Origin: Clostridia bacterium
GTDB taxonomy: Bacteria > Bacillota_A > Clostridia > Oscillospirales > Acutalibacteraceae
Assembly: GCA_017547865.1 (NCBI GenBank)
Contig: JAFYOA010000333.1
Location: 1 to 9,487 of the forward strand
Length of the DNA stretch: 9,487 nucleotides
Direction of reading: 5' to 3'
Part shown: one piece after another, positions 1 to 6,066 of the stretch
How the letters are laid out: each line of letters starts with the position of its first letter
Position numbering within the stretch: the stretch's first letter is position 1
The notes under the pieces: generated by a model
Told to the model about the DNA's origin: nothing
The model's database searches: none
Seen by the model: the letters and a program-made list of their open reading frames with translations, nothing else
Position numbers and translations under genes: made by a program

Positions 1-2
1 AT

Positions 3-425
3 GACGAGTATTATTACGATGCCCGGAAGACCGGTGAGCGCCGTACGGACGAAGAACACCTGCAGGCGCTGCTGGAAAAACTGGGCGGCTGCCGCCCCTG
101 CACAGTGGTGGTGGATCCCTCTGCCGCCAGTTTTATAACCCTGCTGCAGCGGGAAAGACTGCCGGTTCTGCCGGCGGTGAACGACGTGGTGGACGGCATT
201 CGCCGCACGGCGGGCGCACTGAAGACCGGGCGGATAAAGATTTGCTGCTGCTGTGTGGATGCGGTGCGGGAATTTGGCCTGTACCGCTGGAAGGAAAACG
301 CCGGGCGGGATGCGCCGGTGAAGGAATTCGACCATGCCATGGATGACATACGGTATTTTGTAAGCACATGGCTGGAACGAAGCGGCGGCGAAGGTGCTTT
401 TGTGGCAGTGCGCCGCCCGGGATGA
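3..425 (+). CDS. Phage terminase large subunit, C-terminal nuclease part (5' partial)
   Basis: This is the motor and nuclease subunit that cuts concatemeric phage DNA and drives it into the prohead. The gene enters from the left edge, and 140 codons are visible before the TGA at 423-425. The visible part is the RNase H-like nuclease domain: it opens with DEYYYDARKTGERRTDEE, contains the VDPSAASF strand with an expected metal-binding Asp, and ends with EFDHAMDDIRYFV, matching the DHAMDAxRY motif that carries the last catalytic Asp of this family. The ATPase domain would lie upstream. A run of four cysteines (KICCCCVD) is unusual. The portal gene follows after 31 bases, the standard packaging-gene order. 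The nuclease motifs look intact. Identification is firm at family level; the subtype (PBSX XtmB-like) is inferred. Confidence 0.92.
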   Translation, partial: DEYYYDARKTGERRTDEEHLQALLEKLGGCRPCTVVVDPSAASFITLLQRERLPVLPAVNDVVDGIRRTAGALKTGRIKICCCCVDAVREFGLYRWKENAGRDAPVKEFDHAMDDIRYFVSTWLERSGGEGAFVAVRRPG

Positions 426-456
426 CCACAAAAGCAAAACAGGAACGGGGTGAAAC

Positions 457-1605
457 ATGAGTATTTTTAAACGCAAGGAAACAAAGACCATGCCGGTGCA
501 GACCGCACCGGAAGCAGTGGCGGTGCCCGGAGGACAGGGGATGATCCCCTGGAACGGTGCGGCATTGCCGGCGGCTGCGGAACACCGGCTGTACGAACAG
601 CTGCGGGCGCAGGTGCCGATCATCGATTCGGCCATTGGCAAACTGCGCCGTTTGATCGGCTCGTTTACCGTGGCATGCGAGGATGAAGAAGCTACCCGGG
701 CGCTGGGGCGTTTTCTTCGCCGGGTGCAGGTGAACGCCGCCGAAACAGGAATCGATGCTTTTATTGGCAACCACCTGGAGCAGCTTTTGACCTATGGCAA
801 CGCGGTGGGTGAGATCGTGCCCGGTGAAGACGGCATTGCGGCGCTGTACAACGCTGCCCCGGATGCGGTGGAGATTGAGGAACCTGCACCCCTGCAGCTG
901 CGGGTATGCCGCCGGGAAGCCGACGGTTCCCTGACCCCCTGCCGTATGCCGCAGCTTGTGGTGGTCTCTGCGCTGCATCCGGTGCCGGGTTCTGCCCGGG
1001 GCGTCTCACTGCTGCGCGGCCTGCCGTTTGTCAGCGATGTGCTGATGCGCATTTATCATTCCATTGGGGTGAACTGGGAACGTGCGGGCAATGTGCGATT
1101 TGCGGTGACCTGCAAAGACGACAACCCGGCGTTTGCCGGTGAAAAGGCCAGGCGAATGGCAGAACAGTGGCAGCAGGCCATGCGCAGCGGCACGGTGAAC
1201 GACTTTGTGGCCGTGGGCGATGTGAGCATTCGTGCCATTGGAGCCGATAACCAGATTCTGGACAGCGAAGTGCCGGTGCGGCAGATGCTGGAACAGATCG
1301 TGGCGCGGCTGGGTGTGCCGCCGTTTTTGCTGGGCCTGTCCTGGTCTTCCACCGAGCGAATGTCCAGCCAGCAGGCGGATATTCTGACCAGCGAACTGGA
1401 GGCTTACCGCCGGGTGCTGGATCCGGTGATCGAGAAGATTGCCGGGATGTGGCTGCGCATGCAGGGCTGGGACGACACCTGCCGCGTGGTGTGGAACGAG
1501 ATTACGATGCAGGATGAAGTGGACCACGCCAATGCACGTTTGCAGCATGCCCGTGCAGCAGAGATTGAAGCCGGACTGGCTGCAGCAGACCCGGCAGAGG
1601 AATGA
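457..1605 (+). CDS. Phage portal protein
   Basis: The portal forms the ring at the unique capsid vertex through which DNA is packaged and to which the connectors bind. The 382-residue product has the hallmark central-to-C-terminal stretch of clostridial phage portals: a target segment SEVPVRQMLEQIVARLGVPP, then FLLGLSWSSTERMSSQQ, and a helical tail around residues 300-345. It is somewhat shorter than many portals (about 420-500 residues), largely through a compact start and C-terminus. The ATG at 457 follows a GGGGTG ribosome site at 447-452. It lies between the terminase and the protease, where a portal is expected. The reading frame is complete. No membrane segment or extra domain is seen. 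Confidence 0.93.
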   Translation: MSIFKRKETKTMPVQTAPEAVAVPGGQGMIPWNGAALPAAAEHRLYEQLRAQVPIIDSAIGKLRRLIGSFTVACEDEEATRALGRFLRRVQVNAAETGIDAFIGNHLEQLLTYGNAVGEIVPGEDGIAALYNAAPDAVEIEEPAPLQLRVCRREADGSLTPCRMPQLVVVSALHPVPGSARGVSLLRGLPFVSDVLMRIYHSIGVNWERAGNVRFAVTCKDDNPAFAGEKARRMAEQWQQAMRSGTVNDFVAVGDVSIRAIGADNQILDSEVPVRQMLEQIVARLGVPPFLLGLSWSSTERMSSQQADILTSELEAYRRVLDPVIEKIAGMWLRMQGWDDTCRVVWNEITMQDEVDHANARLQHARAAEIEAGLAAADPAEE

Positions 1606-1610
1606 GGAGG
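1605..1610 (+). promoter_or_regulatory. Ribosome binding site deciding the protease start
   Basis: AGGAGG lies eight bases before the ATG at 1619 and begins on the last base of the portal stop codon. It favours ATG 1619 over upstream in-frame codons inside the portal gene, including the GTG at 1610 that overlaps it. Confidence 0.75.
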
Positions 1611-1618
1611 TGACGAGA

Positions 1619-2569
1619 ATGAAGGAAGGCATCATTCAAAAAAGTGCAGCCGTGGTGACCGAAGAGGAACTGCGGCAGATCAACACATTCACCCGCCGAG
1701 AGTTTAAGGCAGAGGAACTGTATGTGTTCAGCCTGGTGCTGTGCGACAATGAGATCGACCGCGATTTTGAAAAGTTCAGCCCGGCGGCACTGAAAACACT
1801 GGGTGAGCTTTTTGTGGGTAAGCCCGGACTTTTCGACCATGAGCCGAAGGCGGCATTGCAGGCCGCACGTATTTTTTCCACAAAGGTGGAGGAGGTGCCC
1901 GGCCGCAGAACCAAAGATGGCGAAGCTTACTGCCGCCTGCGTGCCCGGGCTTACCTGCCCCGCACCGGCGAAAACGATGCGTTAATCACGGAAATTGAAA
2001 GCGGCATCAAAAAAGAAGTGAGCGTAGGCTGTTCGGTGAAAAAACGCATCTGCGGCCTGTGCGGCAAACCCGCCGGGGAATGCACCCACGTGCGGGGAAA
2101 AACCTATGGCGGCAGGCTGTGCTGGTTCCTGCTGGAGGAACCGACGGATGCGTACGAGTGGTCGTTTGTGGCGATTCCCGCCCAGCGGGAGGCCGGCGTG
2201 ACCAAACGTTTTGGCCCGGGGGAAAAACAGGGCAGCATGACCCTGGCCCGGCTGAAACAGGCTGGTTTTGGTGAAATGCAGCTGACCGCCGAAGAGGTAC
2301 AGACCATGCAGGCAGAACTGGCTGGTCTGGAAAAGCTGGCCGAGGCCGGCCGCCGCCTGCGTGAGAAGCAGATGCGGCAGGTGGTGCAGGCCGCTGCGGT
2401 GCTGTACCCCGGCCTGAAGGGCGAGACAATCCGCAGATCGCTGGCGGTGCTGAGCCCGGAAGAACTGGAACATGTGGCGGAAAGCTGCCGCAAAACCCTG
2501 CAGAACAGCGCACAGCCCCAGCTGGCTGTCGCCGGTTCCGCACAGAATAATGAGGATTTTTTGATCTGA
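1619..2569 (+). CDS. Phage prohead protease with Cys/His insertion and probable scaffold-like C-terminus
   Basis: This is a prohead maturation protease candidate of 316 residues. The N-terminal part (about 1-190) has the shape of phage prohead serine proteases: a strand with FDHEPK holding the likely catalytic His74, and a later EVSVGCSV segment with the likely nucleophile Ser135. Directly after that comes CGLCGKPAGECTH (Cys145, Cys148, Cys155, His157), spaced like a small zinc-binding knuckle. Residues 205-295 are helical and charged, ending in a Gln/Asn/Ala-rich tail, as in internal scaffolds; a protease-scaffold fusion is my inference. It sits between portal and capsid, its usual place. 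The fold assignment rests on motif and position. It could alternatively be a processing-incompetent structural relative, but the His and Ser pair argues against that. Confidence 0.78.
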   Translation: MKEGIIQKSAAVVTEEELRQINTFTRREFKAEELYVFSLVLCDNEIDRDFEKFSPAALKTLGELFVGKPGLFDHEPKAALQAARIFSTKVEEVPGRRTKDGEAYCRLRARAYLPRTGENDALITEIESGIKKEVSVGCSVKKRICGLCGKPAGECTHVRGKTYGGRLCWFLLEEPTDAYEWSFVAIPAQREAGVTKRFGPGEKQGSMTLARLKQAGFGEMQLTAEEVQTMQAELAGLEKLAEAGRRLREKQMRQVVQAAAVLYPGLKGETIRRSLAVLSPEELEHVAESCRKTLQNSAQPQLAVAGSAQNNEDFLI

Positions 2570-2593
2570 TACGGAAAAGACCGTTCAACTTTG

Positions 2594-2600
2594 AAAGGAG
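2594..2600 (+). promoter_or_regulatory. Ribosome binding site of the capsid gene
   Basis: AAAGGAG lies eight bases before the ATG at 2609 but only two before the in-frame ATG at 2603. Spacing therefore selects 2609 as the start. The in-frame TTG at 2591 lies upstream of this site and is not a likely start. Confidence 0.75.
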
Positions 2601-2608
2601 ATATGAAT

Positions 2609-3616
2609 ATGGCTTGTTATGATACGATCCATCTTGAAAAGGGCATGTACGCCATGCCCGGCAAATCTTTTACCCAGGTACTGGAAGAGCTGGATGATTC
2701 TTCTCAGTATGTGGGCACCCCGCTGGAGGGCCTGGATGCCTACCAGCGCCAGCTGAAGCGTTTCGGTATCCGCGTGGGCGGCCCCGATTCCGACCGTCTG
2801 GAAAAGTTTTTCCGCAGCACCTCCAGCGCTGCGCTGTTCCCGGAATACGTTGCCCGCGCCGTGCGCCAGGGGATGGAGGCCAACAATCATCTGAATGAAC
2901 TTGTGGCTACGGTGACCAATGTGGAGGCAATGGATTACCGCGCTGTTATGGCGGAATCCGAAGACGATGCCTACAATCTGGTGCGCACCGATGAATCGGT
3001 GACCATGCCCACCACCTATGTGCACACCCAGAACGGCCTGGTGAACCTGCGCAAGCGCGGCCGCGTACTGGCCGGCACCTACGAAGCCCTGCGTTTCCAT
3101 AAGCTGGATGTGATCACCGTGATCCTTCGCCAGATCGGTGCCTTTATGGCTGCCGGCCTGCTGCAGGATGCCGTGAATACCCTGGTGGACGGCGATGGTG
3201 TGAACGATGGCGCAGCTGTGAAAAATCTGACCTCCGGCATGACCTACAACGACCTGATGACCCTGTGGGGCGACCTGGCCCCCTACCGCATGACCACCCT
3301 GGTGGGCGGCACCACTGCCTGCCAGCAGGTGATGAACCTTACGGAAATGAAGGATTCCGCCGCCGGCAACTGCTTCCATGCCACCGGCAAACTGGCTACG
3401 CCCATGGGTGCATCTCTTATTCACGTGCCCACCATGGAAAAGAAGCAGCTGGTGGCGGTGGATAAGAACTGCTGCCTGGAAATGGTGCAGGCCGGTGGTA
3501 TTCTCACCGATTACGACAAGCTGATCGACCGCCAGATGGACCGCGCTTCCATCAGTGTGGTGGCCGGTTTTGCTCAGCTGTTCCCCAACGCTGCCCGTGT
3601 GGTGAACTGCAATTAA
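2609..3616 (+). CDS. Phage major capsid protein
   Basis: This 335-residue protein follows the protease and has the look of an HK97-fold major capsid protein of the PBSX (XkdG-like) type. Residues about 68-85 read FFRSTSSAALFPEYVAR, a segment typical of this group, and are followed by long amphipathic stretches. The C-terminal part has the alternating strands of an A domain and ends in AQLFPNAARVVN. ATG 2609 was chosen from ribosome-site spacing. Codon use differs from its neighbours: all 18 arginines are CGC or CGT, with no CGG, whereas portal and hub genes use CGG often. That is the usual mark of translational selection on an abundant protein. A strong hairpin follows the stop codon. The capsid role is well supported by order and sequence style; maturation cleavage or crosslinking cannot be read here. 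Confidence 0.87.
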   Translation: MACYDTIHLEKGMYAMPGKSFTQVLEELDDSSQYVGTPLEGLDAYQRQLKRFGIRVGGPDSDRLEKFFRSTSSAALFPEYVARAVRQGMEANNHLNELVATVTNVEAMDYRAVMAESEDDAYNLVRTDESVTMPTTYVHTQNGLVNLRKRGRVLAGTYEALRFHKLDVITVILRQIGAFMAAGLLQDAVNTLVDGDGVNDGAAVKNLTSGMTYNDLMTLWGDLAPYRMTTLVGGTTACQQVMNLTEMKDSAAGNCFHATGKLATPMGASLIHVPTMEKKQLVAVDKNCCLEMVQAGGILTDYDKLIDRQMDRASISVVAGFAQLFPNAARVVNCN

Positions 3617-3622
3617 ATTATT

Positions 3623-3657
3623 TGTGCGGGCGGGGCGAAAGCTCCGCTCCATGCACA
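3623..3657 (+). other. GNRA-capped hairpin after the capsid gene
   Basis: Nine base pairs (3628-3636 with 3641-3649, two of them G-U) close a GAAA tetraloop at 3637-3640 with a C-G closing pair. A further five pairs (3623-3627 TGTGC with 3653-3657 GCACA) extend the stem past a CAT bulge at 3650-3652. No T-run follows, so it is not a classical terminator. It occupies most of the 57-base gap between the capsid stop and the next start. By analogy with other phage late operons it may stabilise the capsid transcript, mark a processing site, or lower downstream expression; which of these applies is inference. Confidence 0.7.
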
Positions 3658-3673
3658 GAACGGAGGCGAGCCG

Positions 3674-4030
3674 ATGGATGAACGAATGAAGCAGCTGTTT
3701 TTGCACCTGACCGGTGAAGATCCCGAAACACCGGAAAACTGGATGCCCTATTGCGATGTGGCGGCGGATGTAATGAACACCCGGCTGGCACACTGCACCG
3801 AGGCGCAGAAGGAACCGTATGCCGGGGCGATCGGCCTGGCGGCTGCGGCACTGGCAGCGCTGTATTACGAGCAGGCTGCGGCGGTGCTTCGGCCGGAGAA
3901 AATGACCGCCGGTGACCTGCGGCTGGAGTACGGCGGCAGACAGAAGGCGGCGGATTTTTACCGCAGCTGTATGGAGGCGCTGGCCCCGCTGACCGGCGGC
4001 AGCGACGGCTTTTGCCGGGTGGAAATATGA
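3674..4030 (+). CDS. Phage head-tail connector protein
   Basis: The 118-residue product sits directly after the capsid gene, the standard place of the connector that docks onto the portal ring. The protein is mostly helical by eye. A short N-terminal acidic part is followed by an Ala-rich helix (about residues 48-72, AGAIGLAAAALAALYYEQAA), then a segment RLEYGGRQKAADFYRSCMEAL, a pattern seen in gp6/gp15-type connectors with a helical core. GGAGG at 3662-3666 lies seven bases before the ATG. Its stop overlaps the next start (ATGA at 4027-4030). The Ala-rich stretch is amphipathic and too polar at its ends to be a convincing membrane helix. The function call is from position and general fold style, not a specific motif. 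Confidence 0.65.
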   Translation: MDERMKQLFLHLTGEDPETPENWMPYCDVAADVMNTRLAHCTEAQKEPYAGAIGLAAAALAALYYEQAAAVLRPEKMTAGDLRLEYGGRQKAADFYRSCMEALAPLTGGSDGFCRVEI

Positions 4031-4323
4031 ACCCCGGTGTGTGGCAGCGCGGTATGCGCACCGAGACCGACGGCAAAGCCGGGCGCATTTGGGGCGTTCT
4101 GGCCCCGGTGAAAACGGATTCTACTTTGTACCGCCGGTGGGCCGGCAGCACCGTGGGGGAAAAACGCCCGGTGCTGGTGCGTTTTTTTGGCCGTGCCGAT
4201 GGGCTGGAAGACGGTGTGAGCCGGGTGTTCTGCCGGGGGAAACGCTACCTTGTGCTGGAAAGCCGGCCGGTGACGGTGAACGGAAAAGCGGTGATGACCG
4301 ATGCCGTTCTGCGGGAAGAGTAA
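4027..4323 (+). CDS. Small phage protein, probable head-closure or connector protein
   Basis: This is a 98-residue, probably beta-rich protein. It has short strands such as KRPVLVRFFGRAD and, near the end, KRYLVLESRPVTVNGKAVMTDAVL. In phages of this layout the second small gene after the capsid commonly encodes a head-closure protein (SPP1 gp16 or XkdH-like) that caps the connector, and the strand-rich composition fits. The start at ATG 4027 overlaps the previous stop as ATGA, so translation is probably coupled; an in-frame TTG at 4012 is an alternative. No enzyme motif is visible. The call is from position and composition only. Confidence 0.5.
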   Translation: MNPGVWQRGMRTETDGKAGRIWGVLAPVKTDSTLYRRWAGSTVGEKRPVLVRFFGRADGLEDGVSRVFCRGKRYLVLESRPVTVNGKAVMTDAVLREE

Positions 4324-4528
4324 GCCGCTGCGCCCGGTGGGGGAATATACGCAATATGTAGACGGACGGCTGTGTCGGTGTGTGCGGTTCTGTATGCACC
4401 CGGCGCAGGTGCCCGCCCTGCTGCGGTGGATGGAACAGCAAAAAGAGCCGGTGCTTGGGCTGTACCGCAGTGCCGCCGGAACGGTGACGGTGTATCTTGG
4501 CATGAACAGGGAGGAAACAGATGGATAA
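4301..4528 (+). CDS. Unrecognised 75-residue phage protein
   Basis: I do not recognise this protein. It lies where the tail terminator, sheath, tube, chaperone and tape-measure genes would normally sit. Its N-terminus overlaps the previous gene by 23 bases if ATG 4301 is the start; later in-frame CTG 4328 (seven bases after GGAAGAG) or GTG 4337 are alternatives, so the start is uncertain. The body contains RLCRCVRFCMHPAQVPALLRWM, probably a strand then a helix, and a C-terminal strand pattern GTVTVYLGMN. A compact alpha/beta tail-completion or adaptor protein is possible. The downstream 30-codon reading frame begins inside its stop (ATGGATAA). It is supported as a gene by frame, coupling and its protein-like hydrophobic pattern. 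Confidence 0.55.
   Translation: MPFCGKSKPLRPVGEYTQYVDGRLCRCVRFCMHPAQVPALLRWMEQQKEPVLGLYRSAAGTVTVYLGMNREETDG
4508..4514 (+). promoter_or_regulatory. Strong ribosome binding site for the 30-codon reading frame
   Basis: AGGGAGG lies six bases before the ATG at 4521. It is as good as the sites of the large structural genes, which supports translation of the short reading frame that follows. Confidence 0.65.
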
Positions 4529-4613
4529 ATGGACAGAACTGGAGGCGCTTTCCCGGGAATTGCAGCGGGACAGCCGCCGCTACCCGGAACAGAAAGAGGG
4601 TGCCGCCGGATGA
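4521..4613 (+). CDS. 30-residue micro-protein between connectors and baseplate genes
   Basis: The reading frame ATG 4521 to TGA 4613 encodes a 30-residue, highly charged, mostly helical peptide (MDKWTELEALSRELQRDSRR, then YPEQKEGAAG). It has a strong ribosome site (AGGGAGG, six bases upstream), starts inside the stop codon of the preceding gene and ends overlapping the next start as ATGA (4610-4613). Sandwiching by two overlaps is good evidence for a real coupled cistron. The family is not recognised. It could be a tiny tail-assembly factor, the shrunken remnant of a tape-measure or chaperone gene, or a leader whose translation opens the LysM gene. No function is claimed. Confidence 0.5.
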   Translation: MDKWTELEALSRELQRDSRRYPEQKEGAAG

Positions 4614-5125
4614 AATTCCGTGACTTTGTATTTCCGGCAGAACCGGAAAAGCTGGAAATTGTGTTTCGCCGCAAGGTACTGAAGGCAGCACAGCCCGGCG
4701 GAACAGCAGAAGATGCCGGCCCTTTGTGCCGTGTGGTGAACGGCAGTGGCCATTTTGTGGGTAAAAATGCCGCCGCACAGTTGGAGGCTCTGCGCAATGC
4801 GATGGAAAAAGATGGCTCCGGTGTGCTGTGCCTGCCGGGTGAGCGGCCTTTTTTGGCCGTGGCCGAAACGCTGGAACAAACCGGCTGCGCCCACCCGAAT
4901 GCGGTGGGGTACACCTTTACATTTGTGGACCTGCAGCCACGGGAAGAAATGCCGGTGCCGGAATTTGTATTTGCGCAAGCGGGTGAGACCCTGTGGGATA
5001 TTGCGTTTCGATACGACAGGCAGATCGACAGTATGGTGCAGGTCAATCGCCATGTGCCGAAGATACGCAGTTTGCGGGCCGGTGAGAAAATATACGTGGC
5101 CCGGGCAAAGGAGGCAAGCCGATGA
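4610..5125 (+). CDS. LysM-containing baseplate/tail protein with DNA-circularisation-like N-terminus
   Basis: The 171-residue protein joins two recognisable parts. Residues about 4-108 (FRDFVFPAEPEKLEI, then GHFVGKNAAAQLEALRNAME and YTFTFVDLQ) resemble the N-terminal domain of the Mu gpN-type 'DNA circularisation' proteins, which are in fact tail/baseplate components. Residues about 119-164 form a LysM fold (AGETLWDIAFRYD, then VNRHVP and LRAGEKIYV), a module that in phages such as PBSX (XkdP) attaches near the hub and can bind peptidoglycan. It is short for this family (usually well over 200 residues). ATG 4610 overlaps the preceding stop as ATGA, with AGAGGG at 4595-4600; an upstream in-frame ATG at 4529 would run through the micro-gene and is less likely. 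The hub gene follows by ATGA overlap. Confidence 0.77.
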   Translation: MKFRDFVFPAEPEKLEIVFRRKVLKAAQPGGTAEDAGPLCRVVNGSGHFVGKNAAAQLEALRNAMEKDGSGVLCLPGERPFLAVAETLEQTGCAHPNAVGYTFTFVDLQPREEMPVPEFVFAQAGETLWDIAFRYDRQIDSMVQVNRHVPKIRSLRAGEKIYVARAKEASR

Positions 5126-6066
5126 AACAGAAGGTGCTCTGCCGCGGGTATGCGGCGGACGGCAGCCGGGTGTGCTGTTCTGCGCCGGTGGATTTTCGGT
5201 TGCAGCGGGATGAAGAAGCCCCTGCGGACGGCCTGACGGTGACTTTGGCGGAGACCGGATTGCCGGCTTTGTACCGGGTGGAACTGCTGGTGAACGGCGT
5301 TTGCCTGTTTGGCGGCCTGACCGATGAGCAACACGAACGCTGGGCTGCCGGCCGGCGGGAAACGGAACTGGTGTGCCGCAGCTTTGAAGCGCTGCTGCTG
5401 GATAATAAAGCTGTGCCGGGAGCGGTGCGCTGTCCTTCCCGCACGGTGATGGAGCATTGGCAGCTGCGCCCCCTGGGGCTGCGGGCTGTGGGCGGCAGCC
5501 CCAGGGTATTCCCCGGCGAATACACCGCTGCTTTTGGCGAGAGTGTATATAACGTGCTGCGTGGCTTTGCCCGATTGTACCTGGGGAGGGACGCACTGTG
5601 GATGCCCGACGAAACCACAGTAAGTTTTTCGCCCCGGGAAGCCGGACGCTGCACCCTGCCCGCGCCGGTGGAGGTGGTGTTCAGCCGCCAGCCGGCAGAG
5701 CGTATCAGTGAAGTGATGGTGCAGGATACCCGCAGTGGCGGGTACGGCACGGTGGTGGAAAACCGCCCGGCCAAGACAGATGGCGTGGTTCGCCGTCGGT
5801 TTTTGCGTTCGGCTGTCGGCGATGCCGCCGCACTGATTGCTGCGGGAGAGAAAGCGGCTTTTGTCTGGCAGATAACGGTGCCCGGCCTGTGGAATGTACG
5901 CCCCGGCGATTTTGTGGATGTGGAAGAAATGCCCGGCGATTTCTCTGCATTGCAGGGGGCACGGGCGGAGGCAGTGCGCCTTACCGGCGGAAACGATGGG
6001 CTTTTTACCCGGGTGACGCTGGAAGCGGAAAGGGAGAAAACACCATGTGGCTTGCAAAAAAACTGA
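5122..6066 (+). CDS. Baseplate hub protein, gpD/XkdQ-like
   Basis: This 314-residue protein matches the hub family (Mu gp44, P2 gpD, PBSX XkdQ) that forms the trimeric ring carrying the spike. Residues about 30-90 hold the typical early segment (LTVTLAETGLPALYRVELLVNG, then LFGGLTDEQHERW and RRETELVCRSFEALLLDN). Residues about 122-165 follow the pattern of the second domain (SPRVFPGEYTAAFGESVYNVLRG), and the C-terminal half (VWQITVPGLWNVRPGDFVDV) is the second beta barrel. AAAGGAGG at 5107-5114 lies seven bases before the ATG, which overlaps the LysM gene stop as ATGA. The gene extends 22 bases into the spike gene. The length is near normal, so this protein is not reduced in the way its neighbours are. 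Confidence 0.83.
   Translation: MKQKVLCRGYAADGSRVCCSAPVDFRLQRDEEAPADGLTVTLAETGLPALYRVELLVNGVCLFGGLTDEQHERWAAGRRETELVCRSFEALLLDNKAVPGAVRCPSRTVMEHWQLRPLGLRAVGGSPRVFPGEYTAAFGESVYNVLRGFARLYLGRDALWMPDETTVSFSPREAGRCTLPAPVEVVFSRQPAERISEVMVQDTRSGGYGTVVENRPAKTDGVVRRRFLRSAVGDAAALIAAGEKAAFVWQITVPGLWNVRPGDFVDVEEMPGDFSALQGARAEAVRLTGGNDGLFTRVTLEAEREKTPCGLQKN

Noticed and set aside
3623..3657. Post-capsid hairpin as a rho-independent terminator
   Set aside because: No T-run follows the stem, and translation resumes only 16 bases later at a coupled connector gene; a modulator or stabiliser is more likely.
2585..3793. - strand open frame (402 codons) opposite the capsid gene
   Set aside because: The His/Gly-rich translation is a shadow of the biased capsid codons; it lacks a motif or ribosome-site support.
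4529..4609. Upstream ATG at 4529 as start of the LysM protein
   Set aside because: It lies inside the 30-codon gene, gives a non-conserved Gly/Pro/Arg-rich leader, and the ATG at 4610 has AGAGGG nine bases upstream plus an ATGA overlap.
4372..4623. Second reading frame overlapping the 75-residue gene, considered as a -1 frameshift extension of a tail chaperone (A-run at 4440-4444)
   Set aside because: The A-run (CAA AAA G in the gene's frame) is a poor slippery heptamer and the extension is Arg/Gly-rich and not protein-like; it would also run through the micro-gene.
3958..6057. Very long open frame on the - strand (699 codons) opposite the connector, LysM and hub genes
   Set aside because: It runs antisense across five coupled genes with recognisable phage products; its translation is low-complexity and rich in Pro, His, Ser and Arg, typical of a GC-rich shadow frame.
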